Shown in pieces: positions 30,563 through 41,665 of a DNA stretch of 64,000 bases. The stretch covers positions 38,702,333 through 38,766,332 of the forward strand of contig OX419756.1 in assembly GCA_948567375.1 (NCBI GenBank). The letters run 5' to 3'. The stretch comes from Lunularia cruciata. Its lineage: Eukaryota > Streptophyta > Marchantiopsida > Lunulariales > Lunulariaceae. The translations under genes and the position numbers were made by a program. The notes under the pieces are model-generated. The model saw only the letters and a program-made list of their open reading frames with translations, did not search any database and was not told the DNA's origin. Position 1 is the first letter of the stretch. Each line of letters begins with the position of its first letter.

Positions 30563-33250
30563 GAGTAAGTGTGCACTCTATTATCAAGATGATTATATTC
30601 ATGCAAGAAGACTGGACTTATTATTGTGGAATTGGAGGTTGAGTAATCTAGACATGATAATAGAAATCAAGGACAATATGGACCTGGGACTAGAAGCATT
30701 AAGAGGTAATATATTTACTTGGACCAAGGCACATTGTCAGTGCTTGAGCTAATGGTGAAAAGTTGTCCAAAGGTGATGACCATAGACACTCTATGTGCTC
30801 ATCCCAAGGGCAAACTTCATGACAATATTGAGGTATCATTAATTGATAAGAAGTTGAGCAATGGCTGGCAATTCAGGGAGTACAGAGATCCCAAGTGGAG
30901 AATTGAGTTGGAGGTAGTCATGGAGCTCTTCAAGTCCAAAAGAATGACTTATGCCAATTTGAGCCCGATTGTCTTCTGCCATTACTTCCACAAAGGACAA
31001 CACATGAATTGTGCCAAGATATTCTATGAGTAAGTTTGTGAGATATGTGGAGATATAAATAATAAAGATGGTGTCATGCTTATGATCCTTTGTGATACAA
31101 TTTTGTATTGGTATAAAGTTGCTCACAAAGGAGGAGAAGAAGCAATTCACCACCCAGTTCTCCCCAAGGAATATTTTTGCACACACTTGAAATCAGATAT
31201 TGAGTACAAGAAGTACAAATTAGCTGATAAGAAGTATGAAAAATCAAAGAACATGTATATGCACATAGAAGAGGTCTACAACACCCCTAATTACTCACAA
31301 AAGACAAAGGAGTTTGCGGTATGACCAAAGGAGTAGGCAACAAGAGAGTGAAAAGCATACATAATCCATGACTCCTCCAAAAATACCAAGAAAAGGATGC
31401 TCACAACAACATAGAAGTAGACATTGTGTTTGAGGAAGATATCATGATGGAAGAAGATCATGACGGTGACAATGCAGAAGGAGGTATTGCAAAGACACAT
31501 TTTTGAGGGAATGAAGCAATAGGGAGTGGAGTTACAAGCCAAGGAGAGGAGAGTAAAGAATCCTTCACCCATATCAAGCTCTCCATGGACTCAAAAGCAA
31601 TGAAGATTGCCCAACAAGATTGGGTGCAATTGGCACCACCAAGAGAAGACTTGGCAAATGAAGTAGTAGAAATCCATTCACCACTAAAAGGAAAAGTGGA
31701 CCACCACAAAGTCCTATGGTGAATCATCCTTCTAGGGTGGCAACAACTATTGTAGTAATAGGAATTTACCTTTTATTTACTTTTTCTCACTAAGGGTACT
31801 AGTTTGTATAAAATATTGGGACTTTGTTTTGGAGCTAGAACTCTTCAAATCAACTTCCTCTAAGGAAGATGTTTTGTACATATAAAATGGGAAAAACCCA
31901 TTGATAGAAACTGGTGAAGAAGGAAGGACACCCTCTTTGGAAGAGTACACTCTTTTATGAAGGACTACACTTCTCTTTGGAGGATGACACTCCTTAAGGA
32001 AAGAACAAAAACTTTAGAGGACAAATGAATAGGTTTTAAAATGGATTCAAGAACACACATAACCCATGAACCTTAGGGGCTTAAAACAAGAGGAAAATTT
32101 CTTTTGAATAAGTCCCATTGCACTAAAGGAGAATGAGGAGTGTATCCTCAAGAAACCTTGTTAAGGAATTCACACTTTGGTTGTGAGCAATTCAAAAATT
32201 TGTCAAAGGATCCTTAGTTCAGTTAAGTAAGCATGATGGAATGAAGGATTGAGTGTGTAATTGGTCAAGAGAATAATTTATTTTCTATCAACATGGCTCA
32301 AAGGAATAACTTGAATTAGAAGATCCAGTTGGTTGACATTGGAAGATGGCAACACAAGCACCCCTTCTCCAAAAGCTACAATTAAGCTTTGTGTGGGAAT
32401 TGGGAGTATATCTTAGGAGCAATGGCAATGGAAATCCATATGAAGAAGGTAGTAGTATAAAGGAAAAATTGAAGGTTTGGACACCATTCCATTGGAAAAA
32501 GGTATTGGGGATTGATATTGGAGTAGCAAGCAATTTCACATTTGAGCACAAGTTTAGAATGACCAACAAGACGAAAAACCACTCATTCACAAAAAAGAAT
32601 CTGTCAAACAGACGAGTGGTGGTTGACTACAAGAATCGAAGATGATGCAAGATAGTAGGGATGTTGATGAAGATCTAAGAACACCAATGGAGCACATACT
32701 TGACCAATTCATGGCAACCTCCTTTGAGCATGTCTTCTCAAATAGTCCAACCACTTGGAGGCTTATTTTCCATGAGTATGTATAGAAGTTATATGGTGTG
32801 TTTGATGGACAAAATCCTCATTACTTGACATCCTTTGTTGTCCAATTCCACATTGGCAAGGACTTACTCATAGAGGAGGAGAAGGTGGAGTTTTCATTTC
32901 AAAAAGTGACGTAGTCTTGGCTTGAAGAAGACCCTAAAGGACTCCAGCAATTGTATCTTATGAAAGCAATCAATAGAGAGTATATGGAGAGACAAGACTA
33001 TTCATATCTCCAGTTAGAAGGATAAGAAGCAAAAGTTCAACAACTCTTCTATTTCAAAGAGAATTACACAAAAGAAACAAAAAAAGCTCTACATGATTAA
33101 AGAGTGAGAGAAGAAGGAAAATCAAAGAAGCGGACCTTCAAGAAAGCAAACCAAAGACCAATCAAGTGAGGAATCTTCATGAGGTAAACCATGAAGTTGA
33201 TTCACACAAAGAGGTCAAAGTAAAAAAACTCCAAATGAAGAAAAGGAAGG
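30563..33250 (+). pseudogene. Relic of an uncharacterised retroelement-associated protein
   Basis: A series of plus-strand fragments in changing frames reads as coding: RGNIFTWTKAHCQCLS (about 30700), ELMVKSCPKVMTIDTL, SKRMTYANLSPIVFCHYFHK (about 30940) and, near 32346-32640, VWELGVYLRSNGNG and FHWKKVLGIDIGV. I do not recognise a family. The minus-strand stretch 55088-56267 carries parallel pieces (RRNSYTWTKEQWKNVL, then KWAHMFYLQ, in the same order), so both are copies of one repeated gene. A chromovirus LTR follows directly at 33266. The function is unknown and this copy is broken. Confidence 0.5.
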
Positions 33251-33265
33251 AAGTGATAAGGATAT

Positions 33266-34005
33266 TTGAATATTCCAAGAACAAGAGAAGAGAGAAAATA
33301 CAGATTACACACTCAACATTTGGTGAGCCAAAGGAGCACCTTCTTTTTATTATATAGACAAAGAGGATATCTTCCAAGGAAGCTCCACCATAGGATTAGG
33401 CACATAGATAGGTAACATGTCATCAAGCTCCACCCTTGGATTACTTACTTGGATGGGTGACATGTTGGTCTAGGTCCTATCTGGTTGGTCAAACAAGCTT
33501 TGACCAAAGGGAATCTTCTAAGGAATCTTCTTGTAGGAGTCTTAGAATCACATGAGTAAGGTACCGTTGGAAAGCTCTTGACAAGACAAACAAGGGGTGA
33601 GGGAAGGCTAGACTTTCCTCCATCGGAGGGGGGGGCATCTGCACATTTTTGAGGCCTAATTCATCCGTTTAGGCCTCCAAAATTGCCTTCAAAGATTTCA
33701 AGCATATTTTGGTTCCTACTCTATTAGTAGAAGTCCCCTTTTGGTGATACCTCTTTTTGATCTATTTAGTCCATCATGTGTAATATCCTTCCAGATGTTA
33801 CCAAACCAATTCTCACCTTTAAATCATATGTCTAGCTATTGGTTCTAAGGTTCTCAAGTCTATTTCAGTTTCTTCTCTATTAGTAGAAGTACTCTTTTGG
33901 TGATACTTCTATCTGATCTATTTTGACCATCATGTATAACATTATTCTAGATGTTACCAAACCAAATTTCACATCTAGATCATATGGCTAGCTCGTGGTA
34001 TTACA
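33266..34005 (-). repeat. Solo LTR 2 of the chromovirus family
   Basis: The left end is a mutated form of TGTAATACTCC (TTGAATATTCC) and the right end is GGTATTACA. Flanks GATAT (33261-33265) and AATAT (34006-34010) fit a 5-bp target duplication with one change. Neither a primer-binding site nor a polypurine tract adjoins. About 740 bp, like LTR 1 and longer than the 594-bp version at 37127. Confidence 0.8.
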
Positions 34006-35210
34006 AATATTGACTTCCTAGACATCAACACCTTGTATACACTTGAATGTGATCCCCCATTTGGCCCAAAGAAGTTACCCATCTAGAGCTTAGGATAGGA
34101 TAGTGAGGTTGCTTAAGCATAAGCTCCTCAAAAACCAATACACAATGAACCCATGTGATAACCCAATGTTAATGTTCTAAGAGTAAAATGGCAAGAACAT
34201 ATTGATCCCACAAGGATATGGGTTGGAAATATCTAAAAGTGAAAGGAAAGTGTCATAATGTGCAAATTTTTATAATTTTTACCTCTTAGGCAAGAAACAA
34301 TTCTAATATGAGGGCTAAGGACCCAATGCATTGCTCTATAATAAACCAAAAATATCCCAAATGACTCTTAAATCTACTCTAACCAAAGTTGCACTGAAAG
34401 TGATGGCTCATTTACCCTAAAGTTCACTTTGCCTTGAACCCTCAACCTCAATGACATGTTCTACCCTTCCTCAAAGGTACACCACCAAAGGAGCTTAATT
34501 TTCAAGTGGATGTCCTTGAATTTCAATTTCATATTACTTGTGGTAATTAGGACCAATCAAATTTATCACAAGACCACTCTACATATTTAGAATCAAATTG
34601 CCAATCCTCTCACTAGGATTCAACAAACTAAAATCCTATTAGTGAGAGGATTCAACCAACTTAAATCCTATTGTGAGATTTTCACATCTTTTCTTGCAAG
34701 GGCATTCAAAACCAGACATTAGGTGAATAAAAACTGATCAAAATAGATGTTGGATTGTACAAAAAGTTGCATGAAAAAGTAGACTTTGAGATAATCAAGC
34801 TAAAGCCTTTTCTAAAAAGTGTGCTCTTCACCAAACTAAACTACATTGCTAAGCAGCAATTATGGTCATAATTTCTATCTTATCCTACCAAATTAAGCTT
34901 TCTACAAGTGCAAAGGAAGCTATCAGTTCTTCCTCAAAGCATGCACTACATGTATAAATTTCCTTCCCAACTTACCATACCAAAGTGGTACTCAGTCAAG
35001 AAGGTGGTACATAACTAACTTTCTTTTCGGCCAAAGTTTTTGGTCTTGTTCTAAATTACAAATTTACAAGGAACTTCTTCTTCTAAGAGGATAAGTTTTG
35101 GAGTTTTTGCAAGTATCTACTTGGTCCTATGTACAATTGCTAGAAAACATAGTGGAATCCAACATAAGTTAATGTGATGGTTCCTTTTAGTATTCCAAGA
35201 TCCTTTGGCT
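34006..35210. other. No recognisable gene
   Basis: About 1.2 kb of AT-rich DNA with no homology I can see. A short imperfect direct repeat, AGTGAGAGGATTCAACCAAC versus CACTAGGATTCAACAAAC, lies near 34610-34670. Nothing else stands out. Confidence 0.4.
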
Positions 35211-36080
35211 CTACAATCTATTGAGAAGAGCACACTTTGCTCTTGAGATGTCAAAGAACCTACTTGATGCACTCCTTATAATCAACAATCTCAAATGGGT
35301 AGGAATTATAGACTTCACTAAACTTCCTATCAATATGGTTTTGGAGGCTAAGAGTGAATTGGTGCATCTTCTCTTCCTTGTAAGTCTTCCCTTCAAATTT
35401 CTAAAGTTGTAACTTCAATTTGTGGATTTGGCCTTGGTTGCTCTTCCTTTGGTTTCCTCCTAGAGAGCTCCACAAATTGAGTCCAGACTTCTTCTACTTG
35501 TTAGATTCCTTCTTTCTTCTTCTCTTTCAACTACATACACTTTGCTTGAAAGTCTTCTTGGAGTGCTTGTGCATTTCATCTTGTTCTTCCTCCTTCTTCA
35601 TGGCCAAAGCTAATCCCTTTGCTTGGGCATCCAATTGTAATGCAACCTCCTCCCTACATTCAAGCAATTTAACACCTAAGATGGCATTACTTGGGCATTA
35701 GTATCATTGAGCTCCTAGCATGAGCTATGCATCTCCTTGTCTCTTGCTTGTAGATGATCTTCATAGTTGAGCTACATCTACTTCTTCTTCATTTGTTAGT
35801 TCCCCTATTTGAGTACTCATTTGTATTCTTTCTCTTGGTTATGGTGAGCGTAATTAAGAGACACCTTATGCTTCTTCCCTTCTAGAAATTCCCAAATCAA
35901 TGAGTTCACCTTCTTGGCCTCCTCCTTGAAATAAATTTGACCCGATTGACTTCTTCCTACAGCTTGTCATACTTTGCTTTCTTTGTGCATCCTTCTCACC
36001 AAGGTAGTGTAATCTATGATTTATAGACACTCCTATTGATATTGTGGCAGCATGACTTCCATTAGTTGTAAAACCACCCT
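35211..36080 (-). pseudogene. Coiled-coil protein relic, minus strand
   Basis: On the minus strand, KLLECREEVALQLDAQAKGL, AMKKEEEQDEMHKHSKK and similar Lys/Glu-rich runs with heptad-like spacing appear from about 35680 down to 35520. Pieces at 35211-35396 belong to the same class. Stops interrupt. The type resembles the relics at 25861-27250 and 56480-57730. It ends just outside the 3' LTR of the chromovirus at 36229. Confidence 0.4.
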
Positions 36081-36228
36081 CACCAAATGAATGGCAAAGT
36101 GTGCTCCCTCCAAAACTTGGCGTGTGGGTTGGTTGGCTTCCTCTTCTCTATCATGTTGAACAAGGACTTCTAATCTGTAATAATTTGGAGTTAGCAAAAA
36201 TTCTAGAAGAAGCTCATGTGTTAGAAGG

Positions 36229-36823
36229 TGTAATACTCCAAGGACAAGAGAACTCCCAAGAGAAACACAAACAAGAAAACAAAAAGCTTCACATTCAATT
36301 CTCCGGTGCCCCAAAGGAGCAGCTTGTCTTTATTATATAGCAAAGAAGATCCACTTAAAAGAAGCTCCACCTTTGGATCAGATACATGGATTGGTAATAT
36401 GTTTGCAAGCTCCACCCTTAGATTAGTTGTATGGATGGTTGACATGTTGGCTTTGTCCTATCCGCTTGGTCAAATAGGTTTGACCAGAGGGAATATTTAG
36501 GGAATAATTTTATAAGAAGCTCAAATCATATGGGTGAGGTACCATTGGAAAGCTCTTTATGAGACAAAAAGCAAGGGAAGAAGGAAAGGCTTTTACCTTA
36601 GAGTCAAAGAGAATCTTTTCAATTTTGAGGCCTAATTCATGTATTTAGGCCTCTAAAATTGCCTGAAGGTTGCAAGGTGTTTTTGGCTCCTACACTATTA
36701 GTGGAAGTACTCTTTTGGTGACACCTCTAGTTGATCTACCTAGTCCATCATATATAACATCCATCCAGATGTTACCAAGCCCATTTCCACTCCTAGATAA
36801 TATTTCTAACTACTAGTATTACA
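36229..36823 (-). repeat. 3' LTR of the chromovirus
   Basis: Ends TGTAATAC...GTATTACA, 595 bp. On the minus strand it is directly preceded by the purine tract AAAGGGGGGAGG and then TT, which fixes the orientation and its role as a 3' LTR. Just upstream, the pol frame ends with the EDVAS...KGG-type tail typical of chromovirus C-termini. Confidence 0.9.
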
Positions 36824-36849
36824 AACCTCCCCCCTTTCAAGATGCAACA

Positions 36850-37060
36850 TCCTCGTTGCAAAGCTATTGCTCAAAAGATTGCACTAACACCAATGTATTG
36901 GTCAAGTTGGTTGTTAGCCCCCATGTTGCCTCATACAAAGGGTACCCTTTCCAATGTATAAGATATTCCACATGCAGATGGTGAGAACCACGGGTGTGCT
37001 TCTAAAGAATGCATTTGATTTCATTATTCCTCTATGCCATCAATGAGTGTTGGACAAGGT
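36850..37060 (-). pseudogene. Chromodomain at the integrase C-terminus
   Basis: The minus strand encodes HLHVEYLIHWKGYPLYEATW (36921-36980), the core of a chromodomain (family pattern 'EYLVKWKGYP..EATWE'). It is followed by a short tail, a stop, and NEDVAS just before the polypurine tract. Chromodomains guide chromovirus integration to methylated histone tails. The surrounding frame has stops, so this copy is not functional, but the domain is well preserved. Its presence classifies the element as a chromovirus. Confidence 0.9.
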
Positions 37061-37071
37061 CTAACGTCTTT

Positions 37072-38375
37072 TATGGAAGGAAAGTGCGGTGGTTGGGCTG
37101 CATATTTGCATAGTAAGGAAACATGGTGTAATACAAGTAGCTAGACATTTATTTAGAAGTGATAATTGGCTTGGTAACATCTAGAAGGATGTTGTGTACA
37201 ATGTGCTAGGAAGATCAAACAAAGGTGTCACCAAAAGAGTACTTCTACTATTACGGCAGAAGCCAAAATAGCTTGAAAAATTTAGAGCCAATATTGGAGG
37301 CCTAAATAGATGAATTAGGCCTCAAAAATGGAAAGACTTATCCTTCAAGAGCAAAAGGCTTACCTTCCCCCACCTATGATTTGTCTCATTGAGAGCTTTC
37401 CAATAGTACCTCACCCACTCAATTTTGAGTTTCCTACAAGAAGATTCTATAAAGATTCCCTTTAGTCAAACCCATTTGACCAACTAGATGGGACAAAGAT
37501 TAACATGTCACCCATCCAAAAAACTAATCCAAGGATAGAGCTTGCGGACAAGTCACCAATCCATGTATCTACTCAAAGGTGGATCTTCCTTTGAGTGGAT
37601 CTTCTTTGCTATATAATAAATAGTAGGTGCTCCTTTGGGGCATTAGAGTATTGAATGTGAAACTTGCATTTTCTCTCTTTAATCTCTCTTGGAGAGAGCT
37701 CTTGTCCTTTTAGTATTACACATAGAACATTGGATGGATCTTCATGTGTGGCGGTATCTTGAGGTAGTGGGCCACTATACCAATTTTTTGAAGGATAGAA
37801 AAAGGGCAAAAAAAACAGATTCCACCTTACGAGGGCCAACTAATGTGAGGTTGGTTGTGTACAACTAGACTTGATCCTCAACATTGAACTCCATGTTCCA
37901 ATGATGTGCATTTGCATATTGTTTCTAGCAATTTTGGGCAATTTGCAACCTATGCATGGCATTCTCCACACCCTCTTGGATTCTAGAAACAAAGTGTTGA
38001 CAACATCAACCTTGGTCAAGTTCTTGTATGGAAGGAAAGTGCAATGGTCGGGATGCATATCTTCATAGTAAAGAAACATGGAACATTGGATAGATCTTCG
38101 TGTGTGGTGGTAACTCAATGTGGTAGGCCGTTGTACCAATTAGATGAAGGATGAAAAAAGGCCCAATAAAATGGATCTAAGCTTACAAAGGCCAACTCAT
38201 GTGAGGTTGGTTGTGGACAACTAGACTTGATCTCCAACATTGAATTTCATGTGCCAATGATGTATATTTGCATATTTTTTTTGGAAATTTTGGTCAACTT
38301 GCAACCCATGCTTGGCATTCTTCACACCATGTTGGATTCTAAAAACAAAAGTGTTAACGTCAACCTTGGTAGCCA
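37072..38375 (-). repeat. Tandem duplication (about 355 bp) of the integrase C-terminal region, one unit carrying an LTR
   Basis: Unit 1 runs from TATGGAAGG at 37072 to about 38026 and includes a 594-bp LTR. Unit 2 runs from TATGGAAGG at 38027 to about 38375. Without the LTR the period is about 355 bp. Shared landmarks include ACAACTAGACTTGATC (37860 and 38217) and the GGTTGGTTGTG box. On the minus strand both encode the integrase C-terminal domain, e.g. KFNVGDQV leading to a histidine- and proline-rich stretch. The unit without the LTR preserves the empty target site. Confidence 0.85.
37127..37720 (+). repeat. Solo LTR 4, inserted into the duplicated integrase region
   Basis: TGTAATACAAGTAGCTAG...TAGTATTACA, 594 bp, oriented opposite to its host. 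Flanks CATGG (37122-37126) and CATAG (37721-37725) are a 5-bp target duplication with one transition. The second tandem unit shows the uninterrupted site (AAACATGGAACATTGG near 38079-38096), a direct proof of insertion after the duplication. Confidence 0.92.
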
Positions 38376-38442
38376 TCGGGTGGATTTTCATCAAGCTCAA
38401 AGGTATGAAAGGATACTTTCCATACATGAGGAAGAATAGCAT
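38221..38442 (-). pseudogene. Chromovirus integrase C-terminal fragment
   Basis: The open frame reads FFLMYGKYPFIPLSLM..., equivalent to the family 'SPF.L.YG..P..P' motif that closes the integrase core. It then has an HGVKNAKHGLQVDQNFQKKY linker and KFNVGDQV, the start of the GPY/F module ('F..GD.V'). Only 73 codons stay open. It belongs to the same element as the core at 38443-38906. Confidence 0.8.
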
Positions 38443-38906
38443 GACCTATGTGGATGTAATCACTAAATTGTTGTAGGAAAATTCCACTAGTGGAAGTAAG
38501 GTATCCCACCTCTCTTGCTCACTTAAGGTGAAGCCCTAGAGCATGTTCTTAATAGTGTGATTAGCCTTCTTTATTTTTCCATCAATTTGTGGATGGTAAG
38601 TTGGAGACATGGCTAGTTTGGTTTTGAAGACACCAAAGAGTTTTTGAAAAATAAATGAGTGAATTGAATGCCTTTATCTATGATAAGCACTCAAGATAGG
38701 CCATGGTGAGAAAAGACTACATCTTAGTACAATTGAGCTAATTATGGAGCAGTCACATCTTTGGTAGTAGGACACACATGAATCATTTTGCTAAGTTGGT
38801 TGACAAAGAATACAATGGAGTCAAACTAACCCTAAGGTAGTTTTGGGTAATTCACAAATCAGATGCATGCTTGCTTGTTCTTAATGTTGTGTAGGAGTAG
38901 GGAGGG
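38443..38906 (-). pseudogene. Chromovirus integrase core
   Basis: Minus-strand pieces FDSIVFFVNQLSKMIHVCPT (first catalytic Asp region, family 'YD.I.VVVD..SKM.HF.P') and VLIIDKGIQFTHLFFK (second Asp, family 'SD.G..F.S.FW') are clear. The frame is interrupted by stops. At 38906 the sequence is cut by an LTR insertion. The upstream part of the same integrase resumes at 49362, beyond 10.5 kb of nested insertions. Confidence 0.85.
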
Positions 38907-39236
38907 TGTAATACCAATAGCTAGATATATTATCTAGAGGTGAAAATTGGCTTTGTAATATTTGAAAGGATTTTATGTATGATGTGCTAGATAGATCAGA
39001 TAGAGGTGTCACCAAAAGAGTACTTTTACTAATAGGGTAGGAGCCAAAAATAACATGAGAACTTTAGAGCTACTTTTGGAGACCTAAATGGATGAATTAG
39101 GCCTCAAAATATATAGTTTCATTTCTCCAAGGTGTCGTGCGTATATACATCGCTACAAAATATATATTGCTGTCAACATCATACACTATAGAAGCACAAC
39201 TCACACATAAATCATACATAGACTCTAAAGTGCCAC

Positions 39237-39687
39237 AATAATCAGATTTCTTACCACTCTCAACTCAACTCAACTCAGATCAGTACTTGATTTGTCACTC
39301 TATAAAATGCCAACAACTGGGCACTGATTATAGTCAAGCCACACCCACTCAAGCATAGAGAATCCAGGTGACGCTTGCCGGCCTCTGTCCACCATAGCCG
39401 GGAACTCGAAGGCTCAACATCAAAGAAGTGAGCTCTTTGGAGCTCACTTCGAAACTATACCCCCTGGACTTGAGCTAGCACTAAAACCCTAACGGTCCCG
39501 CTGACGGCACACTTGACGGTGTGAACGGTGCAAAGTGACAGTGGGCCCCACCATGAAGTCAGTACCCCAAACACAAAATCTGACCATCGGAAAGCAGTCC
39601 TTGAAAAACTGCTGAAATAACTCTAACTACTATCATTGGAACTCCAGTGTCCGAGCATCTAGATGCGGAACTACAAATGGCATGACA
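39237..39687 (-). repeat. 3' LTR of the methyltransferase element
   Basis: On the minus strand it starts TGTCATGCC and corresponds base for base to 48540-48990 over about 450 bp. By eye roughly 90% identical. A 107-bp direct repeat flanks it on both sides (39133-39239 and 39690-39796) and is absent beside the 5' LTR. The purine tract CTAGGGGGGCG (39797-39807, minus) precedes the inner copy. The true LTR boundary at this end is therefore ambiguous. Confidence 0.85.
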
Positions 39688-39689
39688 AC

Positions 39690-39796
39690 TGTCGTGCGTG
39701 TATACATTGCTACACAACATACATCGTTGTCAACATCATACACTATAGAAGCACAACTCACACATAAGTCATACATAGACTCTAAAATGCCACAAT
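39690..39796. repeat. 107-bp direct repeat beside the 3' LTR (inner copy; outer copy 39133-39239)
   Basis: Both copies begin TGTCGTGCGT and end GCCACAAT, sharing CATACACTATAGAAGCACAA. They differ at about ten positions. The inner copy lies between the polypurine-like tract and the LTR; the outer copy forms the external end of the element. Possible explanations are a composite or tandem LTR, or transduction of 3' flanking sequence. Confidence 0.9.
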
Positions 39797-39963
39797 CGCC
39801 CCCCTAGCTGGCGGTTAGATCCCTCTAACTCCAGATAGCCATCTACTTTAAGTATATGGTATACCCTCTAATGGGCAAAGATCAGGAGGCCGGGTGCTAT
39901 GGAGCCCCATCGTTAGTTGCCTGTCTACAATCTATACCATATCAAGAATGAACTAGCTATAGG
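39797..39963 (-). other. 3' untranslated region with polypurine tract of the methyltransferase element
   Basis: Lies between the integrase/PHD stop codon at 39964 and the 107-bp repeat. The minus strand carries CTAGGGGGGCG just before the repeat, a good polypurine tract candidate for plus-strand priming. Nothing else is recognised. Confidence 0.6.
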
Positions 39964-40188
39964 TCAAGTACATCTAGGACATAGCCACTGTCCCTGAGGA
40001 ACCACCATGAGGGGAGGAGTCATACATGCCATATGCCATCCTCTCAAACAACTATCACACACTAACATAGTAGCAGCTCCACCAAAAGAGCCACATAACA
40101 TACTCCTCAAGCCTGCACGTACAAGTGCCAAGCTTGGGTCCATAGTACCATCAATGTTTGGGAGGTGGCATGGTGCACAATTGCGCAC
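39964..40188 (-). pseudogene. PHD-type zinc finger at the C-terminus of the gypsy integrase
   Basis: The end of the pol product reads VRAGLRSMLCGSFGG, then MLVCDSCLRGWHMACM and TPPLMVVPQGQWLCPRC, then Thr and the stop. This is the PHD pattern C-x2-C, C-x2-C, H-x2-C, C-x2-C, with TPPL and G-x-W-x-C-P-x-C as in canonical PHD fingers. The first Cys is Ser here (AGT at 40102-40104, one base from TGT). The preceding segment (CAPCHLPNIDG) follows the integrase GPY/F-like module. PHD fingers usually bind the H3 tail; a targeting role, like that of a chromodomain, is inference. The open frame starts at a non-ATG codon because it is an internal part of a polyprotein. Confidence 0.8.
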
Positions 40189-40395
40189 ATGATCCCTTCA
40201 AAGAACACCATCACGTCCTTCTAACACAAGGACTCCAGATGGCAAAACCTCACGCACTCTCAAGATAGTGCGGCCTGTAGAAACATCAAGTGTCGTCAGT
40301 GTTGTCTGTTGTAGATATACATAGTTGCCTAGATGAAATCGACGGATCGAGGGTCTATAACCTCCTCCTTGAATGGTAGCATAGCGTAAAGTATC

Positions 40396-41216
40396 TCAAT
40401 GCTGAGCAATTGCCAAGTTCTCAAAGGCCATCGGCATCACTCTCCGAAAGATCTCTGCCCGTTGAGAACATGCGCTCATCCATACATTGGGGTCATCCAA
40501 GTCCAAAACTACAGTAGCATCTAGATGAATGGCTGCAATTAAATGTGGATCTTGTCCATAGAGTAGAATTATGGAGAGAAGGATGCTAAGGAGGCTTGCC
40601 GGCTGAACCGATAGCCCATGGCCAACCAAGGTAATTGGAGATCCCAATCTCCCAAGTGGCCTCTCTGCAAACCATACTTTTGCAATCCTCTCTTCACCGT
40701 CTAAACCACTCTCTCTACTAAGCCATCTGCCTCAAGGTGATCTCGAGATGTAGTACGATGATCAATCAAAGCCTTGTCACACAAGACCTAAAACTCCCCC
40801 AAGAACTCTGTACCCTGATCAGTCAAAACCTCAGTTGGTGCACCAAAATGACTAAGAACTCAATCCAAGAACAAGTAAGTTGTCCCTTCACTAGACTTGT
40901 CAGGAAGTTCCACCAACTCAATCCACTTGGAGAAGTGCTCCACCATCACCAAAACATACCGATAATGTCTCACAGTCAGCGGTAAAGTCTCGGAAAAGTC
41001 CAAACTCCAACGGTAACCCAATCCCATGATAGGTAATAGGTGTAACTATGGCATAGGAGCATTGAATGATGCTCTAACTTGGTCACAAACCACACATCTG
41101 GTAACAAACTGCTGTACCTCGGTTTGCATACCGTGCCACCAATAATGACTCTAGAGTAAGCTATATGTATGCTTTACTCCAAAATGTCCTAGCTCCTCAT
41201 AAGCATGACAGACCAA
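40396..41216 (-). pseudogene. Integrase of the methyltransferase element
   Basis: From upstream: a zinc region with H-x4-H (ELGHFGVKH) and C-x2-C (TRCVVC) near 41090-41190. The catalytic core follows: Asp in WSLDFSE (about 40990-41010), Asp in VLTDQGTEF (about 40803-40830) and Glu in DGLVERVVQTVK (about 40700-40734), the D,D-E triad of retroviral-type integrases. The stretch YGQDPHLIAA and the 83-codon open frame 40396-40647 follow as the core end and linker. Stops occur where homologues would have Arg or Gln. The frame differs from that of reverse transcriptase, so at least one frameshift lies between 41666 and 40647. Confidence 0.85.
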
Positions 41217-41660
41217 CTATGGTCTCTGTGATGGAAGTGGTACTTCTTGCACTCTACCATCCTCCCATACACGCAAAAGGTGTCCACACTCCAATCTGAA
41301 CCGTCTGGCTTGCTGAAGAACACGGTCTCTCTCCTTGGCCCCAACTGTGCCACCTACAACACCAGTGCAAAGATAGTCCATCACTAAGACATCGTCATGA
41401 ATGTCTCGCTGAATTGTACCAATATCCTCACTCTCTGGATCTGTGACCTCAATAACTCCTCCTGTATGCGCTAAGAGAGATACCACCAAAGCCTTTGCAA
41501 ATATACACAGGCCAATGCATGCCAACCTGGCACCATCTCCTCATCTGTCTCACCATGCCAACGTGCTCTGGTTTGATTCCGCTGGCTTGGACATGGGTTT
41601 CTACTCAACCCATCTGCATCACGGTTCACCACTCCAAGCTTGTGAACAATTGTGAAATCA
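41217..41660 (-). pseudogene. RNase H to integrase linker
   Basis: The open frame 41217-41525 (102 codons) reads FAKALVVSLLAHTGGVIEVT then ARRFRLECGHLLRVWEDGRV, equivalent to the variable tether before the integrase zinc region. Upstream of it, at 41530-41660, pieces DADGLSRNPC-like complete the RNase H end ('N..ADALSR'). No enzyme motif lies in it. Length and position are as in other gypsy elements. Confidence 0.6.
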
Positions 41661-41665
41661 TACTC

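Noticed and set aside
38891..38906. Purine-rich GTAGGAGTAGGGAGGG before LTR 5 read as a polypurine tract
   Set aside because: It is the antisense of integrase codons of the host element, which continue at 49362; the LTR is an insertion, not the end of a plus-strand element.
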